From: Diogma glabrata
Lineage: Eukaryota; Arthropoda; Insecta; Diptera; Cylindrotomidae
Length of the DNA stretch: 64,000 bases
Reading direction: 5' to 3'
NCBI GenBank assembly: GCA_963693315.1
Contig: OY856186.1
Span: 96,328,943-96,392,942, forward strand
Part shown: positions 11,514 through 20,178 of the stretch, piece by piece
How positions within the stretch are numbered: the first letter of the stretch is position 1
Layout of the letters: the number at the start of each line of letters is the position of its first letter
Made by a program: the position numbers and the translations under genes
Notes under the pieces: model-generated
Seen by the model: only the letters and a program-made list of their open reading frames with translations
Databases searched by the model: none
What the model was told of the DNA's origin: nothing

Positions 11514-12794
11514 TTTGATGGTAAAACCCGTAAAATTATGAACTCGCTAACAACAACACCAAAACCAATTCCCAACAACAAAAAAAAGTTAGTACGCTGT
11601 AAATGTAAAAATAATGAAAAACGCAGAAACGAAAAAAAAACCAACGAACGCCCAATTCGAAAACACAAAAATTTGTAAAAACCAAATTCCGTAAAAGAAC
11701 AAAAAGACCACCGTCGTACCCAATCTTTGCTTTACCTTTCACAAAAATTCCTAAAATATTGTGTATAAAAATATAATTTATTTATTTAATTTCAGATATG
11801 CTGAAATTTCAGAATTAATTATATACCTAAAATTATTTATTGACGATAGCACCCCTAAAAATATTTATTTATTTTTAAAAAAAATTGAAAAAATAAAAAA
11901 TATTCAAAAGAATGTTTATTTATCGTAAGCACCGTCTTAACTTTGAAATATTGATTTATTTTTAAGAAAAATAAAAAATATTTAGTTATATCTTGATGTA
12001 GTGTGTATTTAAAAAAATTTATTTATTTAGTTACCTAAAATTATTTAATTCTAAAGAAAATTATTTTATTTAATAAAAATTTTATTTAATTAATTTTCAA
12101 AAAAATTGTTTTATTTATTTTATTTTTTTATTTAATAATTAGATAAGAGATTCCCAAAATCAAGATTCGTCTGGAGACAATTTAAAAAGTAAGTATGGTA
12201 CAATATCTATTTTGTTTAAATCTAAAATATCGCGTTCGCGAGCCCACTCCAACAATGCCAACAATGCCTCCAAAGTATAATTGGTTCTTCTCTTCATTAC
12301 ACCGAAGAAGCCTCTGAGCAAAGAATGGTACTACTGGTTTGCACCTAAGTACAAACACAGCAACACCACTCCTCGTCCCTGAGAACTCCCTCGCTGAATG
12401 AAGAGAAGAAACCAATGTTCTTCGATCGCATAACCCCGATGGCCATAGGCGACCTAAGAACGTCATTAATGTTAAAGAGTGAAGCTCTATGGATGGCTTT
12501 TTAGGCCTACCGCTGAAGAGAGAATTATTTACACCCTAATAAACATAAACCAATTCAAGAAAAAAACCATTTACTCAAAATAAAGTACTAGCACAAATAG
12601 TACTTATTAAAAAAATTATTTGCAGGTAGTGCAAAAATATGTACAATGCATACCAAAAGAAAATTATATACAAATTAACTATATACAAAAATAATTACAA
12701 AAATATTTACAAAATGTACCATATATACATTATATACATTGGCGGTATAAAAAAACAATCTCTGAAAAAAATTACCACCCCAAAACGGTTTTTT
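11514..12794 (-). other. AT-rich leader upstream of gag, copy A
   Basis: Duplicate of 8187-9466. It ends where homology between the copies stops, in a T-run after CCACCCCAAAACGG. No gene is supported. Confidence 0.5.
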
Positions 12795-12816
12795 TCCAAA
12801 CTAAAAATAATTAAAT

Positions 12817-13323
12817 TTAATTAATTATACAATGGGGAACAGGGGCCTCCTGTGGACCAGACCACTCCTCTTCCTGTCGCGTGATCGGTGAGATGGGAAC
12901 CTCCTCAACCAGCTCCTCTGTTTGAGTACTCTTGGTCGAGGAAGCTCTCAGCTCCGCGACCATGCGACTCTCCTTCTCCTTCTTCCTCCTCTCCTTCCTC
13001 TTCAAGTGAGAGCTCCTATTTTTGGCGATCCTCCTTCTCTCTCTCCAGCCCACATTTACTTCCTCATTCACCACAACCATCTCATCCGCTTCCTCATTCA
13101 CCACATTCATCCCATTCGCTTCCTCATTCACGCACTCATTCACTATATCAACCACCATCCCATCCAATATGTCATCATACTGCTCTTCACAAATGTCATC
13201 CATTATCTCCAAAAATATTTTATCTTTCACCTCAACCATAATCACATTTATCACCCATTCCACCACATCCATTGCCTCATCCATTCTCTCCTTTCTCTCC
13301 ACATGCTCTCTCTTCCACCTCAT
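12817..13323 (-). CDS. Charged 168-aa ORF of unknown function in the element's leader
   Basis: The frame starts at an ATG directly after an in-frame TGA and runs 168 codons. The product is very rich in Glu, Lys, Arg and Val. The N-terminal part is acidic. A middle part has three loose repeats of a VVNEEA/V unit, about 9-10 residues apart. A basic patch follows (KNRSSHLKRKERRKKEKE, near residues 102-119). The composition suggests a coiled coil or a disordered charged protein. It lies between the 5' LTR and the first gag copy, where some retroelements carry an accessory frame. I do not recognise a family. The sequence is low-complexity, so an open frame could persist by chance. Confidence 0.4.
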   Translation of the reverse strand: MRWKREHVERKERMDEAMDVVEWVINVIMVEVKDKIFLEIMDDICEEQYDDILDGMVVDIVNECVNEEANGMNVVNEEADEMVVVNEEVNVGWRERRRIAKNRSSHLKRKERRKKEKESRMVAELRASSTKSTQTEELVEEVPISPITRQEEEWSGPQEAPVPHCIIN

Positions 13324-13775
13324 TCATCCACGGCTCAAACCCCCCTGATCGACTCCTACCTCTCATCCCCTGGAACCTCCTGATTGTATACATATTTTGA
13401 AAATTCGATACTATTCCAATTTAAAAACCAATAGGTTATCAACAAAAATATATTACCTATATTTAATATATTTATATGTACAAGATAAACCAAACCGATT
13501 TATCCAAAATTTAAATATTTACATATAAATACCTACATACACATATATATACACATGTATATATATATATCAAAAAAAAAGAAATATATAACAAAACCAA
13601 ACTGGTTTTACTATGTACCAGCAAAAATATTTTATATAAAAAAAACCCCCAAAACTGGTTTACCAAAAATTTGCGCCCAAAATTCTATAAATGGGCCAGA
13701 ATGACCAAACCTTAAATTTTGGCCCAAAAATTTTAGAAAAACTAACAGGTTTTGTTTTTTTTTCGCGCCACGTAT
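13324..13775 (-). other. 5' untranslated leader and possible primer-binding site
   Basis: Read on the minus strand, five bases after the 5' LTR comes TGGCGCG. TGGCGC is the start expected for a tRNA-Lys primer site, but the match stops there and an A-run follows, so the site looks decayed. The rest is AT-rich with no gene. Confidence 0.4.
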
Positions 13776-14827
13776 TGTAATGGCCCTGATTCGAAGCCAA
13801 CGTATTGTGTTTTGGACCTTTATAAATTATGTCTAATACATATATATATTCCTAAAAAAAAAATTGCGGGATAACCGGAATCATACCCACACAAACCTAA
13901 AAAAATTTTTGGGAATCTCTTAGCTTTATACAATTAGCCTGTCATCAAAAAGCTTATTTGGATCACATAAAAGATATAAATTCAATACTAAAAAGAAAAT
14001 TTAGAAAAATACCTTATTTTAAATTGTTGATTGATGAAATCCGACTCTGGTTCACTAAATTCTTTTCTTCTAGTCCACATATATTCCTTTAGTTTTGTTC
14101 TTCCACTCCTACATACCATAGATGCATTTCATTTTCCAATTATTGACGATGTCACTTCATTTATTTATTCCGGTTCGAAATGATGACTGCAAAATCATTT
14201 CTTTTTCTTCATTCAACAATCTTAATTTCTCTTTGTTTTAACGAATCCAAAATTTCACCGTTATTTTTCATAAGTGATTATTATTAAAACATACAATCAC
14301 TTTTATATTGAAATTTATATTACTTGTAATATTTTCACAAAATGATTATTATAAAAAAAGATATAATGATAAAACATACAATCACTTTTCTAGTGAAATC
14401 TATATTAATTATAATTTTGTAATATTTTCTATTTTTTTCATTCTAGATGTGATCTTTTTTTTTAATGACCAAAAATCGGAATCAAAAAGAATCATCCTTT
14501 TGTTTTAAAAATTAAAAACTGAATAATGAAAAAAATGTGATTTTCCTTTTGACATCTTCTAATGAAAATATCAAATCGTGTAACACCAAAGATTCAACAA
14601 AAATTAGTAACGACATCTGTTCGTTAGAATTGGAAATAAAATTGAGTACGTTCGTTTGTTTTTTATAGTATATTCAAAATTTAACTAGCCGTTAAGTATT
14701 AGAAAATTTTAAAATGATTATTAATGAAAAAAAATGAACTGAAACTAATGAAATAAATTTTTATTGAATTAGAAAAAGAAGATGAATTGGTTTTATTGTT
14801 GTGCAGGCGAATATAGCGGACGTTACA
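13776..14827 (-). repeat. 5' LTR of retrotransposon 1
   Basis: It is 1052 bp, TGTAATGGCC to GCGGACGTTACA, nearly identical to 447-1498. It is 5' because coding is on the minus strand and reads away from it. The target duplication GTTT follows at 14828-14831. Confidence 0.92.
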
Positions 14828-14849
14828 GTTTTCAAGCCTAATAATGATA

Positions 14850-15355
14850 ATTTAATCTAAATCCAAATGAAATATGCATGTACAAAACTTGTTTTTTCCA
14901 GGTGTTTTGTTCAAATTAGTGGAAAATATCCAGAACTGTAAATAAAAATCATAAAAAAACAGCCATCACAGCAAAGAGAAATCCAGTTCACAAAAGAACT
15001 TGGATATTATTATATTGTGGGGTAAAGTAATAATTAAAACTAAATCTAAATGAAATACACATATATAAAACTTATCTTTTCCAGGTGTTTTATTCAGATT
15101 AGTGGAAAATATCCAGAACTGTAAATAAAAATAAAAAACAGCCATCACAGCAAAGAGAAATCCAGTTCACAAAAGAACTTGGATATTATATTGTGGGGTA
15201 AAGTAAGAAATATGTAATGAAATATACATATATAAAACTTGTCTTTTCCTTGTGTTTTATTCAAATTATTGGAAAATATCCAGAACTGTAAATTTGTAAA
15301 TAAATTACTTGTAAATAAAACTTGGATATTATATTGTGGGGTAAAGTAATAATAA
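14850..15355. repeat. Tandem repeat, about 180-bp unit, three copies
   Basis: The unit runs from a TCTAAAT(C)..AATGAAATA segment through GTTTTATTCAAATTAGTGG and GGAAAATATCCAGAACTG to TTGGATATTATATTGTGGGG. Copies start near 14855, 15040 and 15215; the third lacks the middle part. It lies just outside the LTR element. Confidence 0.8.
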
Positions 15356-15451
15356 TAATCAACTATTTTAAATCGAGTTTAAAGTTTTGTCCCAATTCTG
15401 GGAATTATTTTTGGAATACGTATATAACTTGTACGATATACTCCCGGTGAT

Positions 15452-16830
15452 TCAAAGTTTTCTTTCGAGTAGCCAAAAGGCACTTGTTTGGCTAATAGTT
15501 TGTTGGCAAATTGTAACTGCCTCTTCTACAGTCTTTACAATATTACCAAACTTTAGCGAGTTTTGTTTATTTAACAACGATTCCATAATCGGGACAAACT
15601 TTTTCATATAATTATGCCTTAGCATTTGTTTAAAAAGAGCTGTATCTTCGTTTTCACCAGCATCTTTATTCAATATATTTTCAATTGACCGATCTGATTT
15701 TACTAACTTCTTTAGTTCTGAATTGGGAGTAGCATTACGAAATATTTGATGTTACTAAAAATTATTTATTTATTTTTAACATGTAAAAATATAAAACTAA
15801 TATAAAATAAAAAACTAATATAAAATATAAAACTAATATATAATATAAAACTAATATAAAATATAAAACTAATATACTTAATGTACGCACCAAAAACATA
15901 TCTTTATAGTATATAATTTTTCAAAAAAATATTATCCTATTATTTTAGTTTCTCATATATTTTATTTTATTATTTTTAAAAGAATATTTTTCTGTTACAC
16001 AAAAAATTTATATTGAAAATAAATGTCAAGTATCAAAAATAAAATTGAATTATAGTTATCGTTGAATTGAAGATAAAACCAAACCAGAACCAAAAAACGT
16101 CCCAATTTGTTAATATATCAAATTCCAGTATCTTATAATTCTAAACTACATAATGGTTAGATCCATTGCTATCGTATAGATAAAAATCTTAATTAAATCT
16201 TGGAATCAAATATTTTTTTACTTGACCCTAAAGTTTTATACATGCTCGTAAAATAAAATAATATAATAAATAATGACTCGTAACAACACCATAGATGGCT
16301 CATGTCAGATGTTTACCTTTTAGAAATCGATCAAAGGCTTTGTCTTGCTGTTCTTCGGTAATGGTGTCATCATGCATAAACAATTGCTCCCGGCGGACGT
16401 GACACATTTCAGTGGTATCTACAGACTTGTACGTTTTAGAAAGTGTTTGTCCTATTTTGCCCCATTTTTGCTTCATATCTGTACTACTAAGCGAGTTCAG
16501 ATTTGGATACCTTAAAAATAATACCATATGGATTACTTTATTAACACAAATATTTATAAATGCTTACCGAATAATATGTAGCAAGCAAGCGGCAATATTT
16601 TTGCACTTCTCTCCGATCCCTGCTTTACCTGAACAGATGCAGCGCCATAAATTCGAGGTTTTCCTTAAATTTTCTAATCTAACCTCATGAGGGTTAGATT
16701 TTATTCCAGAGGTTTGCACAACCAGTCCCATGACCCTATCACAAGATGCTGGTGGAACTATTCCAATAGTATGCACCCGTCCTGCATTTAAAAGCTCCGT
16801 CCCCTCTCGTATTTGTCATTTGCCATTACT
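15452..16830 (-). pseudogene. Spliced SWIM-type zinc-finger protein gene, decayed
   Basis: Three minus-strand exons join in frame with good splice borders. Exon A (about 16830-16568) ends at GGTAAGC. Exon B (16510-16317) is preceded by TTTTTAAG and followed by GTAAAC. Exon C (15717-15452) follows CAATTCAG and ends at TGA. Exon A contains CICSGKAGIGEKCKNIAACL, the C-x-C..CK(H/N) pattern of SWIM zinc fingers, with Asn where His is usual. Exon B opens with the STDMKQKWG stretch that typically follows SWIM in insect proteins of unknown role. An in-frame TGA near the start of exon A, and the missing fourth ligand, suggest decay. A short upstream exon (about 16909-16870, followed by GTAAGT) may be the start. 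It may be a host gene relic or a cargo gene of the element bounded by 118-395 and 17255-17510. Confidence 0.55.
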
Positions 16831-16909
16831 GAAATAATTAATAAGGTCAATGGGAGAAATAATTATACTTACCTCAAAATCGCTATTTGCTGTAGAATTC
16901 GTTAGTTCC

Positions 16910-17254
16910 ATTTTCTCCTGTGGATGAATCTTCGTTGTCCCTATATGTATGTTCCCTGTGAAAATATTGATCTAAATTAAATTCACTTTATAATTTAAAA
17001 ATTAAGTAAAATTTATGTTTTAGTTAAAAAAAAATGGTATGACTGTATACTAAACATCTATCTAAAATATTGTATTTTTTTTGCATTTTAACTATAAGTT
17101 TCACTAATCCACTTTAACATTTCGAAAGTTTAATGTTTTTTTGTTTATTTTTAGTAAGTCATTGTATTTTTAAATTGTTATAAAATTAAAAATATTGTAC
17201 TTACTTTAATTGAAATTTAATTTTGCCCTCAAATACACAGAAAAATATACTTCT
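16910..17254. other. AT-rich spacer, nothing recognised
   Basis: No ORF of note and no repeat that I could match elsewhere in the window. Confidence 0.5.
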
Positions 17255-17510
17255 ATTAAAATCTTATATGGGAGTACTAGTTACAAAACCTGCCACCAGC
17301 AGCGTGATTTTTTAGATTCCAATCGTCAATAAATATGTAGAAAAAGTGAACAATATTTGAGGTTATGTCTTCCGTAAAAGTTTGAATTTGTGTTTAGTGT
17401 CCGTTCCTCTTTTTTCCCCTCCGTTCATTGTGTTTTAATTTCCGTTTTGCATATAAACTGACAGTTCAAATATAACGGAGCGGACGGAACGGATCTATTG
17501 TTTTTGCACC
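17255..17510. repeat. Right arm of the diverged inverted repeat (partner 118-395)
   Basis: ATATGGGAGTACTAGT, then TCCAATCGTCAAT, then ACGGAACGGATCTATTG occur in the reverse order and orientation of the left arm. Divergence between the arms is high. Confidence 0.6.
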
Positions 17511-18000
17511 TTTAGTATAAATCAATTATGGAGAGCTAATTCGAATCTTTTTTAGACTTCTTTACCGAAATAAATAGAAATCGTTGTGATCGAAACTTCA
17601 TCATCATACATCAATTATATTATCAATTTTTCAAACTTTTGAAAACATCGTTTGCAAAGAAATATTAAATAAAACTGAACGTAAAAACGGAAATTTGGTG
17701 GTTGTCATAGTTAAAAATTTCAAGTATTTTTCAAATTTACTTTTGGATAAAATTACAAAGCATACTTGATAAAATAAGTATTTTTGTTATTCTGTTTGTA
17801 CATATGTACTTAGCTCCAATACTTTCTTTTAACCAATATATGATTACCAATACAATATCCTTGTGGTGTAATATATCCGAATATAATACCACAAAATAAA
17901 TCTCTTGGAGAGGATAAAAACGTCGTGTGAACAGGATTTTTATGTTTTAAACGCACATCTTACGCATTTCATGTACGAATTACTAAAAAAATATTTGTTT
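17511..18000. other. Spacer, nothing recognised
   Basis: AT-rich sequence without an ORF or clear repeat. Confidence 0.5.
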
Positions 18001-18100
18001 TAAAACCGGTTTAACAAAACCGTTTTTTTTCAAATTCACATTATTGGTCGGTTTTACCGAAAACCGGTTTTACTGAAACCGGTTTTGCAAGCCCAGCTGT
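18001..18100. mobile_element. Possible orphan hAT terminus rich in AAAACCGGTTT
   Basis: AAACCGGTTT-type inverted motifs are packed between 18003 and 18090 and the block ends in GCAAGCCCAGCTG. Read on the minus strand this begins CAGCTGGGCTTGC, like many hAT ends with sub-terminal repeats. No partner end or target duplication was found. Confidence 0.3.
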
Positions 18101-18585
18101 AATCTATTCTCAATCGACTTTTCCATTCTGTCAGTATTCCAATTTGATCGCTTAATTGGTTGCTCCGACGAATAATCTCAAGAATGCCGTCAGGATCTGA
18201 ATGTTCCCACTTGGACTTTGGTTCAAGATCTTAGTCCACTGCGGATTTGATCTCGTTCAGCCTCTGCCAAAGATGAACCCAGCTATGATCAAGAAGTTTA
18301 TTGGTATTTTGAAGAGATGGAGTGACCGATGGGCTTGACATGCTTTTAAATTGTAGAGCCACTGATAACATCCTCCGTCACTACAGTTGGGTTACGACCA
18401 AGGTTTAACTTAAGGAGTGAGTCGAATTTTGTTTGCGATTGAAATCCGAGTTCACGTAAGATATCACGTAACGCTGGATATAGAAGTGAGATATCACTAA
18501 CCAAGGTGATATATCTATAATAGTATAGCCGTAAGTCTATCCCTCTATACGGTCGTAACGCTCATGACGTAGTACATTTTTTATT
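18101..18585 (-). other. Possible decayed coding sequence
   Basis: The block is less AT-rich than its surroundings. In one minus-strand frame there is a short uninterrupted protein-like stretch (NPTVVTEDVISGS) near 18360-18410, with stops on both sides. No family is recognised. Confidence 0.25.
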
Positions 18586-18589
18586 GTTT

Positions 18590-19760
18590 TTTTTTCATTT
18601 TTTTTAAATAACATTAAAATTATTGTTAAATTGACCGAATGTAGTTTTTTAAAGTTATTGCTACTGTCTTTTCCTCTTTCGTGCAAATTATTATCACTTC
18701 GATATTAAGAAAATTAATTATTATTTGACAGGATACTATATTTATTTTTTATTGTTTTTGTTTATTTTTTTTATAGAACATAAAAATTATTTCTTTGGGA
18801 TTTTTTGTACTAAATTTCTAGATATTACGATGAGAGAATATTTCGTCAACACTTAAGTCAATATTCTAATCAACATCCTAAGTTACGAGTGTAAGGTCAT
18901 TATTGATTGTTGCCAATCAATGCGAAACTTAATATCTGACGCATTCATTGCTATGTTTTTGGTTAGGAAATGAAGACAACTTCAGTGGAATTTTTAATTT
19001 GGAAGGGTTTTTTGTGAACAATTAAGCTTAAGTACTTAAGTACATATTGGAAATCACTTGAATTTTGCAATTCGAAATAACTTTTCATTTTCTCTAAAAT
19101 TCCTTTAGAAAAATTTATTGTGTTTCGTGTCATAATGACTTTACAGTTTACACTCGTAACTTAGGATGTTGATTAGAATGTTGACTTTAGTGTTGACGAA
19201 ATATTCTCTCATCCTATAAATTCATACATCGTAATATGTAGAAATTTAATACAAATATCCCAAAGAAATGCAATTTCCAATATGTAATCATAGATGAAAG
19301 ATTCAACTTAAGTAAATATGAAAAATGATGAAGTTTCAATTTAGAAATTACCTGAACATGAAAATTAAACTATGGTACGTCATCGCCGCTGTGGCTAAGT
19401 TGTGTAAGACACACGGGATTTGAACATACGTCTCTGATGAATGTGAGTTCGAATCCTGGCACGAAACACAAAACATTTTTTTAAAGGAATTTTAGAGAAA
19501 ATGAAAAGTAATTTCGAATTGCAAAATTCAAGTGATTTCCAATATGTACATAAGCTTAATTATTCACAAAAAACCCTTCCAAATAAAAATTATTCCTTTT
19601 TATTCATAAAAATTCCATTTACGGCATTTAAATGTTTCGATAATGTAGTCTTTTAGCCATTTCGTTCAAATTTATAATTTATATCTTTTCGATATTAATA
19701 AGAAAATTAATTATTTATATGACAGATAGTTTGTTTTCCATAATTATTTTTGCATAGTTT
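18590..19760. repeat. Complex of overlapping inverted and direct repeats
   Basis: Three relations are visible. Bases 18799-18895 are inverted at about 19150-19265 (GAGAGAATATTTCGTCAACAC and its complement). Bases 18990-19112 are inverted at about 19475-19620 (TTTTCATTTTCTCTAAAATTCC and its complement). Bases 18600-18735 recur directly at 19620-19735 (TTCGATATTAA..AGAAAATTAATTATT). The two inverted pairs interlock. This looks like nested fold-back or MITE-type elements, possibly two copies in opposite orientation. Confidence 0.7.
19385..19465 (+). other. tRNA-like segment with A and B boxes (SINE head or tRNA relic)
   Basis: TGGCTAAGTTG at 19392-19402 fits the polymerase III A box, and GTTCGAATC at 19447-19455 fits the B box, at tRNA-like spacing. 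The T stem and acceptor stem do not pair well, so it is not an intact tRNA. It lies inside the inverted-repeat complex and may be a tRNA-derived SINE head. Confidence 0.4.
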
Positions 19761-19769
19761 CATTTCCTG

Positions 19770-20178
19770 TAAATAAAATAAAGAAAAACAAAAGCTGCTA
19801 TTTCATTATTTTCTTAATACATATCATTATTTCCAGCCATTTGTGATTGATCGTATAAAAATTTATAGTATGCACACTTCACGATGGTTTTTTTGTAGAA
19901 TTATAGTTAAGCAGCAGGTGCACACAGAATAGATTAGAAGAGGTTGGATTATGATGGATAGTACTTAGTAATTGTATCAAAGCCGGATGAAAAGGCAAAG
20001 AGTGTATTGGCGTGTGGGGAAAGGGGGGGGGGGGGGCGCAGCCCGCGGGATACCCCCTAGTTAAAGATGCTGGCGGATGAAATGTATTCAGTCAACGGTA
20101 CCGCCCTCAATCTAACCTGCGAAATATTTCTTGATGATATGGTACGCTATTACTTGCCCGAAGAAACAATCGTTCATA
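19770..20178. other. Spacer with a G-run and a dispersed repeat
   Basis: There is a run of G near 20021-20036 followed by a complementary CCCCCT (20054-20059). Bases 20068-20175 match a diverged copy at about 26178-26275 (shared AGTCAACGG and TATTTCTTGATGAT). No gene is supported. Confidence 0.5.

Larger units (their letters stand above)
447..14827 (-). mobile_element. Ty3/gypsy-type LTR retrotransposon 1, composite, with internal duplication
   Basis: Two 1052-bp terminal repeats (447-1498 and 13776-14827), each beginning TGTAA and ending TTACA, bound the element. The 4-bp target duplication GTTT is at 443-446 and 14828-14831. Coding is on the minus strand: 5' LTR at the right, a leader with a charged ORF, two copies of a capsid-type gag block, an internal diverged LTR, then zinc-knuckle, protease, RT, RNase H and integrase, and the 3' LTR at the left. 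The two outer LTRs differ by only a handful of substitutions that I could see, so insertion was recent, but gag is frameshifted and pol has an in-frame stop. No env is visible. The order protease-RT-RNase H-integrase places it in Ty3/gypsy; I cannot fix the clade. Confidence 0.9.

Noticed and set aside
12888..13383. Three overlapping plus-strand ORFs rich in Ser, His and Pro
   Set aside because: Antisense to the charged 168-aa minus frame; the reciprocal composition explains their length. The minus frame fits the element's strand.
13550..13580. Short ATATAT stretch as a promoter
   Set aside because: The whole region is AT-rich and no supporting start-site motif is seen.
19385..19465. Functional tRNA gene
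   Set aside because: A and B boxes fit but the acceptor and T stems do not pair.
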